Positions 48,742-59,968 of a stretch of 64,000 nt of DNA are shown piece by piece. The stretch is from an uncultured Selenomonadales bacterium (GTDB taxonomy: Bacteria > Bacillota > Negativicutes > DSM-1736 > Dendrosporobacteraceae), in the NCBI GenBank assembly GCA_946407015.1, contig CAMJML010000015.1:28746-92745 (forward strand), in the 5' to 3' direction. Each line of letters begins with the position of its first letter. The first letter of the stretch is position 1. Under the pieces are notes generated by a model, which saw nothing but the letters and a program-made list of their open reading frames with translations, was not told the origin of the DNA and made no database searches. Position numbers and translations under genes: made by a program.

Positions 48742-51669
48742 TTATTCGAAGACATTTTTAATCTGTTTAAAGGTTTCTTTATTCTCACAAATCTTTTCTT
48801 CGCTGCCTAAAACACAAAGATAGTTTTCCTTCATGGCAGCATCAATCAGATCAGCCACTTTTTGAATGTCACCTTGGCGGGTGTTTAATATTTCATCACG
48901 CTCTTGTTGAATGATGGCCTGACTGATTTTCCGGATATAGCATTCGGCTGCGACATCCCCTTTCATCTGCGGTGTAAGCGGGGTATCGATCTGACTCATT
49001 GTTCCAATAATGTATTTGGTCATCTCACGTTCGCTGACAGCAAAGTTTCGCAGATACTCAGGAGTTTCATTATATACGGCGATCGTTTCACATAGATTCG
49101 GGTCGCGATAAGAGCCTAATACCATATTACCGTTCCGGCGGAATTGGGCAAATGCCCCATAAGCACCACCCTGCACCCGGATTTTATTCCATAAATAATC
49201 ATATCGTAAAATGGTTTCAAGCACTTTTAGACTACCATGATAATCATAACCCAATTTCCGGAAGTTAGCGCCTTTGGCTACATATTGAACTTTTCCTGAA
49301 GTCATCAGACCCTCATTCAATGCCTCAACCGAAAATTCATAGCGTTGAGCCTGGGTTGTTTTAGGGCCGAGATAACCTAAAAAGCCAGGAAACGCCTGCT
49401 GGAATTTGTCATACTGGCTTTCATCAACTGTAACGCTAACCAGAACATTGGGCTTATTAAAGATCAGTTCTGCCGCGGCTTGTAAATTGCTGGTGATTTG
49501 TTCAACCTTAGCATCAAAGTTCTTTTCCAAATCGACCATAAACTCGTAGAAAGTCAACAGCCCGGCTTCATTATACTTGGAAGAAGCCGAAAAATAAGAT
49601 AATACCCGGCCTGCAGCCACTTGCTGCGCATTTCTCAGCAAAAACATCGCCAAACTGGATTTGACTTGCTGAACCAGTTCTTTCAGACGCTTCCGGTCGG
49701 TAAAATTACTGCGGGTAGTAATTTGTCCAATAAGTTCAAACATATTGGGCAGCTTACTAACCAACGCCTTGGACTTAATCCGGAATTTCGGATAATACAC
49801 TTCATCATTATCATTTTCCGTATAAGCCAGCGTATCGTAAATAATGCCGCCGGTATGAATGTTAATTTCGTTAGCCAGTTCGGTATATTCATGTTTTTCG
49901 GTGGAGATTTTTCCTAAAAATTCAGCCAGCAAATAAGCATAAGGTATTTGTTCTTGAGCAATTGCACCGGCATCGAAATAAAGGTTAATATAGGCAATTT
50001 GATTGGTTGCAACCGGGTGAAACAACACTTTAACGCCTTGTTCCTCTCGCTCAGTAAGAACGAGTTGCTCGGATTTAGGACCAAGGTCCGCTAAGTTAAG
50101 CAAAGGAATTACAGCCAATGTTTCGGGAGAATCCGGTGTTTCCTGTCGCACTTTAAGGGCCTGTGTTTGCTTGATTAGTGTTTCAATTTCAGCCCCGGAC
50201 AGCTTGCTTTTATAGTTTGCCAAGAGTTCTTTGATTTCTTTTGATTTTCGTTCAGCCAAGCCTTGTGCAGGCTTAAGAACAACATTCGTTTTATGCGTAT
50301 TATTCAATAAGCTTTCTTGAATCAGCTGTTCAAAATATTTGCTGGTCAATGCCGCTTTTACTTTTTCGAGCGCAGGCTCATATTCCAGGTACAGGAACGG
50401 GCTTTCATCATACAACCAGCTGTTCATGCATTTAATATTATAGACAAGCCCTTTCGGACTGCGGCCAAAGTCCGCTTCACGCAGCTTAAATTCCATGAGA
50501 TTAATGGAAGCCTCAATCAGCTTCTTATCAATTCCGCCCGCAACAAGCTTCTCTAATGTCTCCTGGACAATCTGCTCAAACTTCTCTTTATGCTGCTCAT
50601 TGGCCCCACTCACGATGATACTGAAGGTAGGCTGCAGAATACTATCGCTGAAAATACTTAGAACATCTTTGCCAATTTCAGCATCAATAAGAGCTTTCTT
50701 CAATGGGGCCGCCTGCGTCCGCAATAGTAAATGCTCCAAAATTTGAAATGCCAGCATTTTTTCCGGTTCAGTAGCTTTTCCTATAATATAGTTGAGGCTC
50801 AAATAGGTTTTATCCTGAAGCTGTTCATTAGGTGAAATGGGATATTCGGCAACAGCCTCGACTTTGCTGCCAAACAATTTCTGTAAGGAAATTTCAGAAT
50901 GAATCTCAATTTTTTCAAATTCGGCAAGATATTCTGTATCAATAAAGGCCAGCTTTTCCAAAATATCCAGCTTACCGTAAAGAAACAGATAACTATTGGC
51001 CGGATGATAAAACTTGCGATGAAACTCCAAGAAGTTTTCCTGGGTCAATTCGGGAATGACATCAGGATCGCCTCCTGACTCATATCCATAGGTAGTATCC
51101 GGAAAAAGGGATGCCAGGATCTCTTTATCCAATACAGCTTCCGGTGAGGAAAAAGCTCCCTTCATCTCATTATACACAACACCTTTATACGTGAGCTCGG
51201 CATCTTGATTCTCCAGCTCATAATGCCAGCCCTCTTGCATCAAAATCTCAGGGTATTGATAAATATTCGGGAAGAAAACGGCATCCAGATAAACATCCAT
51301 AAGATTATGAAAGTCTTTATCATTGCGGCTGGCTACCGGATACATCGTTTTATCTGGAAACGTCATGGCATTCAAGTAGGTATTCAGCGATCCTTTAATG
51401 AGTTCAACAAAAGGCTCTTTCATATTAAATTTACGTGACCCGCACAATACCGAATGTTCAACAATATGGGCTACACCGGTACTGTCCTCGGGCGGAGTCC
51501 GGAAAGTAATGGAAAAAACTTTATTATCATCATCATTTTCAAGATACAATAACCGAGCACCGCTTTTTTCGTGTGTGAATAAATAGGCCTTTGAACTTAC
51601 TTCCTGTATTGGCTTTTCTTCCATCAATTTAAAACCATGATAAAGTTTTCCCACTGTTAGCGTCATCAT
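48742..51669 (-). CDS. M16C-family zinc metalloprotease (PreP/insulinase-like)
   Basis: A 975-residue clan ME protease. The inverted zinc motif is HIVEH (His68, Glu71, His72) followed by SVLCGSRKF; the distal Glu ligand lies within the following helix region (GAFSSPEAVLDKEI area). The four-domain length matches presequence protease-like M16C members, which degrade short peptides inside a closed chamber. No signal peptide is seen, so it is probably cytoplasmic. Two adjacent ATGs follow a GAGAGG site; either may be used. Confidence 0.9.
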   Translation of the reverse strand: MMTLTVGKLYHGFKLMEEKPIQEVSSKAYLFTHEKSGARLLYLENDDDNKVFSITFRTPPEDSTGVAHIVEHSVLCGSRKFNMKEPFVELIKGSLNTYLNAMTFPDKTMYPVASRNDKDFHNLMDVYLDAVFFPNIYQYPEILMQEGWHYELENQDAELTYKGVVYNEMKGAFSSPEAVLDKEILASLFPDTTYGYESGGDPDVIPELTQENFLEFHRKFYHPANSYLFLYGKLDILEKLAFIDTEYLAEFEKIEIHSEISLQKLFGSKVEAVAEYPISPNEQLQDKTYLSLNYIIGKATEPEKMLAFQILEHLLLRTQAAPLKKALIDAEIGKDVLSIFSDSILQPTFSIIVSGANEQHKEKFEQIVQETLEKLVAGGIDKKLIEASINLMEFKLREADFGRSPKGLVYNIKCMNSWLYDESPFLYLEYEPALEKVKAALTSKYFEQLIQESLLNNTHKTNVVLKPAQGLAERKSKEIKELLANYKSKLSGAEIETLIKQTQALKVRQETPDSPETLAVIPLLNLADLGPKSEQLVLTEREEQGVKVLFHPVATNQIAYINLYFDAGAIAQEQIPYAYLLAEFLGKISTEKHEYTELANEINIHTGGIIYDTLAYTENDNDEVYYPKFRIKSKALVSKLPNMFELIGQITTRSNFTDRKRLKELVQQVKSSLAMFLLRNAQQVAAGRVLSYFSASSKYNEAGLLTFYEFMVDLEKNFDAKVEQITSNLQAAAELIFNKPNVLVSVTVDESQYDKFQQAFPGFLGYLGPKTTQAQRYEFSVEALNEGLMTSGKVQYVAKGANFRKLGYDYHGSLKVLETILRYDYLWNKIRVQGGAYGAFAQFRRNGNMVLGSYRDPNLCETIAVYNETPEYLRNFAVSEREMTKYIIGTMSQIDTPLTPQMKGDVAAECYIRKISQAIIQQERDEILNTRQGDIQKVADLIDAAMKENYLCVLGSEEKICENKETFKQIKNVFE

Positions 51670-51837
51670 CTATACCTCTCTTTCAGTTGTTTAACAATAG
51701 CAATTCAGTCAACCCTATTGGTGCATTTGGATGATATTTCGGATAAATTGCAGCTTCATTCCTATGCCAATCATTATATGATAACCGGATCATTAAAATT
51801 ATAACCTTATTCCAACATATTCAGACAGGCAGAACGA

Positions 51838-52356
51838 TTACATCTGCCAGGGTATCTTTGTAATAATATAAAGAATCATCCCGGTGGCAATCGCAATCTT
51901 AACCACCAGGCCAAGGATCTGCCCCTTGATCACACTCTGGGCAACCCGGCTGGCCTGATCCGGATCTTTGCTTTTCGAATATTCAGCAAGATAACTACCG
52001 GCAAAGCCACCTAAAATGGCCCCAGCAATTGATCCAATGACAGGTATAACTCCCGTCCCAATAATCCCCCCGACAAGACCGCCAAAAAAGGCAGCAAAGA
52101 CGGCCCGTTTTGAAGCTTTTTCTTTTTTAGCTCCAATCGCACCGGCGACAGCTTCAACCAGTTCACCGGCCACTAAGGCTCCCAACAAGATAAGCAGCAC
52201 TTGTAAATTGATATGCGCAAAATTCTCAAGATAACCATAGCCAAGCGCAATCAATAAAATGAGGACGTTCCCCGGCATGCCAATCAGCGTCATTCCCACA
52301 CTGCCCAGCAGCAGCAGAACAACGATCACATTCATCAGCAACAATGAGTATTCCAT
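51838..52356 (-). CDS. DUF456 family membrane protein
   Basis: A 172-residue protein with about five hydrophobic segments. The Gly-rich central part (FFGGLVGGIIGTGVIPVIGS, then AGAILGGFAGSYLAEY) is the mark of DUF456. Function unknown. The gap at 51670-51837 on its downstream side holds nothing recognisable. Confidence 0.85.
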   Translation of the reverse strand: MEYSLLLMNVIVVLLLLGSVGMTLIGMPGNVLILLIALGYGYLENFAHINLQVLLILLGALVAGELVEAVAGAIGAKKEKASKRAVFAAFFGGLVGGIIGTGVIPVIGSIAGAILGGFAGSYLAEYSKSKDPDQASRVAQSVIKGQILGLVVKIAIATGMILYIITKIPWQM

Positions 52357-52437
52357 TTTTCACGCTCCACGCATAAGTCTCATTGTTATTATTCTCCAAA
52401 ATTCAACATCTTACCTCTAATTTGTCCAAGCAAAAAA

Positions 52438-52467
52438 AATATGTTCCACATGAATGTGGAACATATT
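52438..52467 (-). terminator. Strong terminator of the purine operon
   Basis: A perfect 14-bp stem with a 2-nt loop, followed on the minus strand by a run of eight Ts, 17 bp past the purD stop. Confidence 0.9.
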
Positions 52468-52483
52468 CGGTCTGTTTTGAATT

Positions 52484-53755
52484 TTAGGATTTCCGGATGG
52501 CACGATGAGCAATATCAGTTCGGTAATGCATATCAATAAACTGAATCTCTTGTACGGCTGTATAAGCCTTTTCAACCGCAGCTAAAATAGTAGGAGCCTT
52601 AGCCGTAACCCCAAGCACCCGGCCGCCGTTCGTGGTAATAGCATTGTCTTTCAAGACAGTTCCAGCCTGAAAAACCAAAGCCCCTTTACTTTCGGCAGCA
52701 TCAATTCCGGTGATTACATCACCCTTGGCATAGCCGCCAGGATAACCACCTGCGGCCATAACCACACAAACAGCCGCCTGATCTTCCCATTCAACCGGAA
52801 TTTCTACAAGCTTGCCATCAATGCAGCTTTCCATGACAGTAACCAAATCACTGGCTAATAGCGGCAGGACTACCTGCGTCTCTGGATCACCAAACCGGGC
52901 GTTAAATTCGATCACTTTCGGGCCGCCTTCAGTAATCATCAGACCGGCGTATAAACACCCGCGATAAATTCGCCCTTCAGCTCGCATCGCATCAACCGTT
53001 GGCTGCAGGATTTGCTGCCTGACCTGTTCCAAAATAGCCGGTGTAACAACCGGAGCCGGTGCATACGTGCCCATACCACCGGTATTGGGACCTTGGTCAC
53101 CGTCAAAAACACGCTTGTGATCCTGGGCCGAAATCATCGGAACAACGGTATAGCCATCTGTAAATGCCAGCAACGAGGCCTCTTCACCTGTCAAGAATTC
53201 CTCAATAACAACCCGGCTTCCGGCAAGGCCAAAGGCCTGATCGCGCATAATCATATCGACAGCGGCAAGCGCTTCCTCCAAAGTCATAGCGACGACGACG
53301 CCCTTCCCAGCTGCCAAACCGTCAGCTTTAACAACAACCGGCGCTCCTGTTTGCTGAATATACTCCTTAGCCGACTGCGCGTCGGTAAATACCTCAAAGT
53401 TTGCCGTCGGGATCCGGTATTTTTTCATGAGTTCTTTGGCAAAAGCTTTTGAACCTTCCAATTCCGCCGCTGCCTGAGTCGGACCGAAAATCTTGAGTCC
53501 TTGAGAGGAGAAGGCATCTACAATGCCATTCGCCAAGGGCATTTCCGGGCCAACTACCGTTAAATCAATATTATGGTTCACCGCAAACTCAACCAAGGCC
53601 TGGTTATCAGCCAGATCAACCTCTACGCACTCGGCAATTTTGCTAATACCAGGATTTCCTGGAATACAATAGATTTTCTCCACACGCGGGCTCATAGCCA
53701 GCTTCCAGGCCAGCGTATGCTCTCGCCCGCCGCCGCCAATTACTAAAATTCGCAC
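52484..53755 (-). CDS. purD: Phosphoribosylamine-glycine ligase
   Basis: A 423-residue ATP-grasp enzyme for step 2 of purine synthesis. RILVIGGGGREHTLAWKL, PVVVKADGLAAGKGVVVA, DHKRVFDGDQGPNTGGMG and NARFGDPETQVVLP are diagnostic. The start is GTG at 53755, 7 nt after GAGGAG; the TTG at 53770 is inside the ribosome site. Last gene of the operon. Confidence 0.97.
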   Translation of the reverse strand: MRILVIGGGGREHTLAWKLAMSPRVEKIYCIPGNPGISKIAECVEVDLADNQALVEFAVNHNIDLTVVGPEMPLANGIVDAFSSQGLKIFGPTQAAAELEGSKAFAKELMKKYRIPTANFEVFTDAQSAKEYIQQTGAPVVVKADGLAAGKGVVVAMTLEEALAAVDMIMRDQAFGLAGSRVVIEEFLTGEEASLLAFTDGYTVVPMISAQDHKRVFDGDQGPNTGGMGTYAPAPVVTPAILEQVRQQILQPTVDAMRAEGRIYRGCLYAGLMITEGGPKVIEFNARFGDPETQVVLPLLASDLVTVMESCIDGKLVEIPVEWEDQAAVCVVMAAGGYPGGYAKGDVITGIDAAESKGALVFQAGTVLKDNAITTNGGRVLGVTAKAPTILAAVEKAYTAVQEIQFIDMHYRTDIAHRAIRKS

Positions 53756-53781
53756 ATAATCACTCCTCAAAAGGAAGAATC

Positions 53782-55326
53782 TTAATGTTTAAAGTGTCTG
53801 ATTCCGGTAAAGACCATAGCGATCCCATGCTCATCGGCTGCTGCAATGGATTCGGCGTCTTTTACGGAACCGCCTGGTTGAATAATGGCTTTGATGCCGG
53901 CCTTAGCAGCAGTATCCACCGTATCACGGAACGGGAAAAAGGCATCAGAAGCAAGCACCGCTCCTTGCGCTTTTTCACCAGCCTGCATAAGGGCAATCTG
54001 AGCCGAACCCACACGGTTCATTTGACCTGCGCCAACACCGTAAGTCTGATCATCACCGGCAACCACAATGGCGTTTGATTTGACATGTTTCACAATCTTC
54101 CAGGCGAAGAGCAATTGCTTGAGTTCCTCTGCAGATGGCTGGCGCTTTGAAACCACTTGCAACTGCTCGGCTTTCAAGTCTACCGAATCAGCAGTTTGCA
54201 CCAGCAGTCCACCTGATACCTTTTTGACGTCGATGCGGCCAGCTTGTACTGCAGACGGAAACTCCACCGTCAACAACCGCAGATTTTTCTTTTGAGTTAA
54301 TAGGCTGAGTGCCTCTTGATCATAGCCCGGAGCCACAACAGCTTCAATGAAAATGGTGCTGATTTGTGCGGCAGTAGCTTGGTCAACCGGACGATTTAGC
54401 GCAACAATCCCGCCAAAAGCGGAAACGGGGTCCGCTTCATAGGCCTTACGATAGGCAATGGCAACCGTGTCACCTATTCCGGTGCCACAAGGATTGGTAT
54501 GTTTAATAATGGTAACCGCTGGCTGCTCAAATTCTTTTACAATGGCATAGGCAGCCTCAAGATCAGCAATATTATTATAAGATAATTCCTTGCCGTGAAG
54601 CTGCTTGGCATGGGCAATGCCAGCTCCCTGATCATATTTCTCACGGTAAAATGCAGCCTGCTGATGTGGATTTTCACCATAACGCAAATCCTGCACTTTT
54701 TCCAATACCAGATGCATATTTCCGGGAAATAGTCCTTCCCCCAGCTGTCCGGCCAGATATTGGCTAATGCAGGCATCATATTCCGAAGTATGATTGTAAG
54801 CTTCTTGCGCCAATGCCATCCGGAAGTGGTCGGAAGTCCCGCCCGATTCCTCGATTTGACGAATAATTTCGCCATAACGCAAAGGGTTTACAGCAACAGA
54901 AACAAACTTAAAGTTTTTCGCCGCAGCCCGGATCATAGCCGGGCCACCAATATCAATGTTTTCTATCGCGTCAGCCAAAGTTACATCCGGTTTTGCAATG
55001 GTTTGGCGAAATGGATATAAATTGACCACGACCATATCAATGCCCTGAATTTGATGCTGCTCCATGGCTGCCACATGCGCTTCATTATCCCGCAGCGCTA
55101 ATATGCCGCCATGGATATAAGGATTAAGAGTCTTAACCCGCCCATCCATAATTTCCGGAAAACCAGTTACATCGCTGACATAGGTAACCGGAATACCAGC
55201 TGCACGCAGTGTTTTCATTGTACCGCCGGTTGAAATAATTTCGATGCCTAATTGATGAAGCTTTTGCGCAAATTCAACGATGCCGGTCTTATCCGATACG
55301 CTGATCAAAGCACGCTTAATTTTCAT
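53782..55326 (-). CDS. purH: Bifunctional AICAR transformylase / IMP cyclohydrolase
   Basis: A 514-residue enzyme for the last two steps to IMP. The N-terminal MGS-like IMP cyclohydrolase ([27 protein letters not shown]) is followed by the transformylase with [12 protein letters not shown] and the C-terminal [11 protein letters not shown] and [10 protein letters not shown] blocks. GAGGG precedes the ATG. Confidence 0.97.
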   Translation of the reverse strand: MKIKRALISVSDKTGIVEFAQKLHQLGIEIISTGGTMKTLRAAGIPVTYVSDVTGFPEIMDGRVKTLNPYIHGGILALRDNEAHVAAMEQHQIQGIDMVVVNLYPFRQTIAKPDVTLADAIENIDIGGPAMIRAAAKNFKFVSVAVNPLRYGEIIRQIEESGGTSDHFRMALAQEAYNHTSEYDACISQYLAGQLGEGLFPGNMHLVLEKVQDLRYGENPHQQAAFYREKYDQGAGIAHAKQLHGKELSYNNIADLEAAYAIVKEFEQPAVTIIKHTNPCGTGIGDTVAIAYRKAYEADPVSAFGGIVALNRPVDQATAAQISTIFIEAVVAPGYDQEALSLLTQKKNLRLLTVEFPSAVQAGRIDVKKVSGGLLVQTADSVDLKAEQLQVVSKRQPSAEELKQLLFAWKIVKHVKSNAIVVAGDDQTYGVGAGQMNRVGSAQIALMQAGEKAQGAVLASDAFFPFRDTVDTAAKAGIKAIIQPGGSVKDAESIAAADEHGIAMVFTGIRHFKH

Positions 55327-55369
55327 TCCAATCCCTCACTATCCTGGCTGGTTGTTCCTGCAAACCAGT

Positions 55370-55993
55370 TTAATCGTTCCCCTGATCGATAATGACCTTG
55401 CGGCCTTCAATCCTTAATTTGTTTTCGACATAGAATTTGATGGCCTGCGGATAAATCTGGTGTTCTTGTTCTAAAATTCTGGCTGCCAAAGATTCTGGTG
55501 TATCCTCAGGCAAAACAGGTACGGCTTGTTGCAAAATAATCGGCCCGCTGTCCATGCCTTCATCAACAAAATGAACGGTACAACCCGAAATTTTCGCGCC
55601 ATAGCGAATGGCCTGTTCCTGCGCATTCTTACCCGGGAATGCCGGTAACAGCGACGGATGGATATTCATAATCCGGTTGGCAAAAGCATGGACAAAAAAT
55701 GGGCTTAATATCCTCATGAAGCCAGCTAAAACAACCAGATCAATCTGATGAAGCTGTAATTGCTTAATGATTTCTTGCTCAAACTCTTGCTGCGATGGAT
55801 ACTGCTTCCGGTCAACGCAGATAGCCGGCAAGCTTAATTCGGCTGCTCTCTTCAGGGCATTGGCATCCGGTTTATCACTAACAACAACCCCGACTCGGGC
55901 CGGTAGCTTTTCCGAGCGAATGGATTCAATGATCGATTGCAGATTACTGCCGCGTCCAGAGGCTAAAATCCCCAAAATGGTTGGTTCAGCCAC
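55370..55993 (-). CDS. purN: Phosphoribosylglycinamide formyltransferase
   Basis: A 207-residue formyl-tetrahydrofolate-dependent enzyme. [38 protein letters not shown] and the catalytic Asp in [13 protein letters not shown] are visible. GTG at 55993 is 8 nt from GGAGG and is preferred over TTG at 55996. It overlaps the end of purM. Confidence 0.95.
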   Translation of the reverse strand: MAEPTILGILASGRGSNLQSIIESIRSEKLPARVGVVVSDKPDANALKRAAELSLPAICVDRKQYPSQQEFEQEIIKQLQLHQIDLVVLAGFMRILSPFFVHAFANRIMNIHPSLLPAFPGKNAQEQAIRYGAKISGCTVHFVDEGMDSGPIILQQAVPVLPEDTPESLAARILEQEHQIYPQAIKFYVENKLRIEGRKVIIDQGND

Positions 55994-57056
55994 CAAATAC
56001 GCCTCCCTTGAGCTTTACCGTTTGGTCTCCGGCAACCACTTTACCAATCACATAGCTTGTCTCATTCTGCGCTGCCAGACTTTTCTGGACAGCTTCCGCG
56101 CTATCGGCTGCTACAACCAAAATCATGCCAATTCCCATATTAAAGGTACGGTACATTTCCGGCCAGGCCACATCGCCCCAGGCTTGCAAGAGCTCGAAGA
56201 TTGGTGGTTTGGGCCAAGCTGTGGTGTCCACTTCTACTGAACAGCCAGCCGGCAATACTCTTGGAATATTATCATAGAAGCCGCCACCCGTAATATGCAC
56301 CATTCCTTTAAGATCGAAGGATTGAATCAACGGCAGACAGGCCTTCGGATATAAGCGAGTCGGTGTAAGCAGTTCTTCGCCTAGTGTTTTTCCAAGTGGC
56401 TCGATATATTGATCCGCTGAAAACTTTTGAACATCAAAACAGATTTTCCTGACCAAGGAGTAGCCGTTGGAATGCAAGCCGCTTGACGGCAAGCCAATGA
56501 GCACATCCCCCGGAGTGATATTTGCTCCAGTAATAATTCGCGGCTTATCGACAATGCCTACCGCAAAACCGGCAATGTCGTACTCACCTTCGGGATAGAA
56601 GCCGGCCATTTCGGCCGTCTCACCACCAATCAGCGCACACCCCGACTCTTTACAGGCTTTGGCGACTCCACTCACCACGGCGGCTACTTTCTCCGGTTCT
56701 AATTTGCCAACAGCTAAGTAATCTAAAAAGAAAAGAGGCTCCGCCCCTTGAACCAAAATATCATTCACGCACATAGCAACAGCATCTTGTCCAATCGTAC
56801 CATGCTCATCCAGCATAAAAGCCAGCCGTAATTTAGTCCCGACACCATCTGTCCCGGAAACCAGTACCGGTTGACTATACGCTTTCGCATTGAGTGCAAA
56901 CAGCCCGCCAAAACCACCGATATCGCCTAAAACTTCAGGCCGATAAGTGGATCGGACATGCTGCTTCATAAGATCGACCGCACGATTACCGGCATCAATA
57001 TCGACTCCGGCTTCACGATAAGTGAGCTGCTTATTTCCAGTGTTGTTTAATGTCAT
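55986..57056 (-). CDS. purM: Phosphoribosylformylglycinamidine cyclo-ligase
   Basis: A 356-residue AIR synthetase. [47 protein letters not shown] and [14 protein letters not shown] are diagnostic of PurM. A GGGGG site precedes the ATG at 57056. Its last codons overlap purN. Confidence 0.97.
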   Translation of the reverse strand: MTLNNTGNKQLTYREAGVDIDAGNRAVDLMKQHVRSTYRPEVLGDIGGFGGLFALNAKAYSQPVLVSGTDGVGTKLRLAFMLDEHGTIGQDAVAMCVNDILVQGAEPLFFLDYLAVGKLEPEKVAAVVSGVAKACKESGCALIGGETAEMAGFYPEGEYDIAGFAVGIVDKPRIITGANITPGDVLIGLPSSGLHSNGYSLVRKICFDVQKFSADQYIEPLGKTLGEELLTPTRLYPKACLPLIQSFDLKGMVHITGGGFYDNIPRVLPAGCSVEVDTTAWPKPPIFELLQAWGDVAWPEMYRTFNMGIGMILVVAADSAEAVQKSLAAQNETSYVIGKVVAGDQTVKLKGGVFGG

Positions 57057-57085
57057 TGAACTTCTTCCCCCATTCGATCGCTTCT

Positions 57086-58528
57086 CTATTGGCTATCCCG
57101 GATCATGCGCTCTTCAAATACATACTTATTGCTCGAACAGGATCCCTCACAAGGTATGGCTGCCGGATATTCGCAATTAAAACAAGCATGACACATATCC
57201 TGATGGCTCACATTTTTAACAGAATTCCAAAGTCCTTCGAGAGACAAGTAATGAAGAGAATCGGCCCCAATATACTCTCTGATTTCTTCCACTTGCTTGC
57301 TGGCTGCAATCAGTTCTTTACGGACTGACGTATCAATCCCGTAATAGCAAGGATAACCAATAGGAGGCGAACTCACACACATATGAACAGCCGTTGCACC
57401 AGCTTCTTTTAACATCCGGACGATTTTACCGCTGGTTGTCCCGCGGACAATCGAGTCATCCACCATAATGACAGATTTCCCTTTGACCACTGATTTCACG
57501 GCATTCAGCTTCAACCGCACACCCAAATCGCGTTTTTTCTGTTCGGGCTGAATAAAGGTACGGCCAATATAGCGGTTTTTCATTAATCCCTCCATAAAAG
57601 GGATGCCTGATTCATAACTGAAGCCAAGGGCAGCCGTTGTCCCCGAATCTGGGACAGAGATGACAATATCACCTTTAAACCCGCTTTCACGCGCCAAAGT
57701 CCGCCCCATTTCAAAGCGGGTTGCATGAACGCTTTGCCCGTCAATGATGCTGTCAGGACGGGCAAAATAGATATACTCAAAAATACATAATGCCCGCCGG
57801 TCTGAAGGAGCAAACCGGTAGGATTTCAGGCCATGATGATCAATGACAACCATCTCGCCGGGTTCTATATCCCGAATAAACTCAGCCCCAACGGTATCCA
57901 AGGCACAGGATTCTGATGCCAGCACCCAGCCCTCACCAAGCTTGCCCAGGCAAAGGGGGCGGAATCCATGTGGGTCACGGACTCCAACCAGTTTATCTTC
58001 GGTCATCAGCACTAAACAGTAAGCCCCTTGGATTTTATTTAAACTATCCATAATTTTTTCTTCAATAGTATGATTACGAGACCGGGCAATCAGATTGACA
58101 AAGACCTCACTGTCAATCGACGTTTGAAAAACACTGCCGGTTTGCTCCAACTCGGACCTTAATTCACGAGCATTGGTCAGGTTCCCGTTATGGGCCAGGC
58201 TGATATGACCGCCGGCATAAGTTACCATGAGCGGCTGAGTATTGGCCAGCAGGCTTGAACCGGTTGTTGAATAGCGGACATGGCCGATTGCAATATACTG
58301 ATTGTCCATTTTTGGTAATTGATGCCGAAATACTTCATTCACCAAGCCCATTCCCCGATGAACATCCATCCAGGAACCATCGGTTACAGCAATTCCGGCA
58401 CTTTCCTGGCCACGATGCTGCAGGGCATATAACCCCCAGTAAGTGTATAACGAAACATCCTCTTGACGGGAATAAATTCCAAAGACGCCGCACTCTTCCT
58501 TTAATTTGTCCAGTGCGATATCGATCAT
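57086..58528 (-). CDS. purF: Amidophosphoribosyltransferase
   Basis: A 480-residue enzyme for the committed step of purine synthesis. Cys13 in EECGVFG becomes the N-terminal nucleophile after removal of a 12-residue propeptide. The PRTase loop is [14 protein letters not shown]-terminal cysteines ([10 protein letters not shown] and later CEGSC) fit the Fe-S cluster of Bacillus-type PurF, which makes it oxygen-sensitive. The ATG overlaps the purC stop (ATGA). Confidence 0.97.
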   Translation of the reverse strand: MIDIALDKLKEECGVFGIYSRQEDVSLYTYWGLYALQHRGQESAGIAVTDGSWMDVHRGMGLVNEVFRHQLPKMDNQYIAIGHVRYSTTGSSLLANTQPLMVTYAGGHISLAHNGNLTNARELRSELEQTGSVFQTSIDSEVFVNLIARSRNHTIEEKIMDSLNKIQGAYCLVLMTEDKLVGVRDPHGFRPLCLGKLGEGWVLASESCALDTVGAEFIRDIEPGEMVVIDHHGLKSYRFAPSDRRALCIFEYIYFARPDSIIDGQSVHATRFEMGRTLARESGFKGDIVISVPDSGTTAALGFSYESGIPFMEGLMKNRYIGRTFIQPEQKKRDLGVRLKLNAVKSVVKGKSVIMVDDSIVRGTTSGKIVRMLKEAGATAVHMCVSSPPIGYPCYYGIDTSVRKELIAASKQVEEIREYIGADSLHYLSLEGLWNSVKNVSHQDMCHACFNCEYPAAIPCEGSCSSNKYVFEERMIRDSQ

Positions 58529-59235
58529 AACACTTCTCCTGTCAGACGCAGCAACACTTCTTTATAGGCTTCTTCAACATTCCCCAGATTACGGCGGAAT
58601 CTGTCCTTATCCAGCTTTTCTCCGGTTTTGCTGTCCCAGAACCGACAGGTATCTGGGGAAATTTCATCCCCGAGGATGACTTCGCCGTTATAAAGCCCAA
58701 ATTCGAGTTTAAAATCAATCAGTTCCAAATCTTTTCCTTTTAAGTAGTCACTTAATATGCTATTGATCTTGAGTGCATACTCTTCCATTTTAGCAACCTG
58801 ATCAGCAGTAGCCAATCCCAGCGCCTGAATATGATAGTCATTAATTAACGGATCACCCAGATCATCATTTTTATAATAGAGCTCCACTACGGTGGCAGGC
58901 AGTTTGCGGCCTTCTTCCCAGCCAATACGCTTGGCCAAGCTGCCTGCGGCAATATTGCGCACCACAACTTCAACCTGAAGGATTTTCAGGCTTTTCACCA
59001 GCATTTCACGATCACTTGGCATACTCACAAAGTGGTTGGGGATACCATGTTCATTCAATAATTTAAAAAAGAAAGAAGAAATACGATTATTGAGGATTCC
59101 TTTGTTTAAAATAGTGCCTTTTTTCTCACCATTAAAAGCGGTCGCATCATCTTTGTAAAAAACCAATACTTCATCCGCTTTATCAGTCGCATATATTCTC
59201 TTTGCTTTGCCTTCATATAATGGCTGCTTTTCCAT
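58525..59235 (-). CDS. purC: SAICAR synthetase
   Basis: A 236-residue enzyme joining CAIR and aspartate. [40 protein letters not shown] and LIDFKLEFG are typical. GGGGG precedes the ATG. Confidence 0.97.
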   Translation of the reverse strand: MEKQPLYEGKAKRIYATDKADEVLVFYKDDATAFNGEKKGTILNKGILNNRISSFFFKLLNEHGIPNHFVSMPSDREMLVKSLKILQVEVVVRNIAAGSLAKRIGWEEGRKLPATVVELYYKNDDLGDPLINDYHIQALGLATADQVAKMEEYALKINSILSDYLKGKDLELIDFKLEFGLYNGEVILGDEISPDTCRFWDSKTGEKLDKDRFRRNLGNVEEAYKEVLLRLTGEVL

Positions 59236-59258
59236 ACAAAATTCCCCCTATATATCCT

Positions 59259-59744
59259 TTATAGATTGGCCAGCACTTTGGCTGCTTTCTCTTCGACTTC
59301 ATCAATCATGGCCTGACGGTGTGCAGCCAGCTTATCATTCACTTCCTGGCTGGCTACACCAATGATTTGAGCCGCGAATATGGCTGCATTTTTTGCTCCA
59401 TTGACTGCCATTGTTCCTACCGGAATTCCGGAGGGCATTTGTACAATACTGAGTAACGCATCAAAGCCATTTAGAGCCGTGCTGTTGATGGGCACGCCAA
59501 TAACCGGCAGGGTTGTGAGACTGGCAACAACTCCTGGCAAATGAGCAGCGGCACCTGCAGCGGCAATAAAGACCTTAACCCCCCGTTCTGGTGCGCTGGT
59601 TACAAAATCGTGAACTTTAGCTGGTGTGCGATGAGCTGAAGCAACAATTACTTCAGTACCAATCCCAAACTCTTCTAATAATTTTACAGCTGGCTTTAAG
59701 ATTGGCCAGTCCGAATCACTACCCATAATAATTGCTACTTTCAT
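59259..59744 (-). CDS. purE: N5-carboxyaminoimidazole ribonucleotide mutase, class I PurE
   Basis: A 161-residue mutase. IIMGSDSDWPILKPA, VIVASAHRTPAKV and FIAAAGAAAHLPGVVA hold the substrate-binding Ser/Asp and the catalytic His of SAHRTP. It is first of purE-C-F-M-N-H-D. ATG at 59744 follows AGGAG; the upstream TTG is discarded. purK, purL, purQ, purS and purB are not in this window. Confidence 0.96.
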   Translation of the reverse strand: MKVAIIMGSDSDWPILKPAVKLLEEFGIGTEVIVASAHRTPAKVHDFVTSAPERGVKVFIAAAGAAAHLPGVVASLTTLPVIGVPINSTALNGFDALLSIVQMPSGIPVGTMAVNGAKNAAIFAAQIIGVASQEVNDKLAAHRQAMIDEVEEKAAKVLANL

Positions 59745-59901
59745 CAATGACTCTCCTCTCAGCGCTTCAGGTTAATGCTTTATTTCTTTATATAAAACCC
59801 ATGATTCTGGGCAAGTTTTCAACGTTTATGATCCTTCAATTCAGAGCTTGGAAATTTGAAGCCCGCATTCTTCCTTTAATATTGGTTAAAACCTATTTTA
59901 C

Positions 59902-59934
59902 GATTCAGATGGAGCAGGCTGCTCCATCTGAATC
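59902..59934. terminator. Hairpin between the purine permease and purE
   Basis: A perfect 16-bp stem with a single-base centre. On the plus strand it is followed by TGTTTTTT, but on the coding (minus) strand it is followed by CGTAAAATAGG with no U-tract, so it may not stop the permease transcript. Confidence 0.6.
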
Positions 59935-59968
59935 TGTTTTTTAGGTGTTTTCAATTGTTACCCTTGGA

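Noticed and set aside
52438..52467. ATGTTCCACATGAATGTGGAACAT considered as a LexA-like operator
   Set aside because: It is a long stem followed by eight Ts at the end of the pur operon, so it is a terminator.
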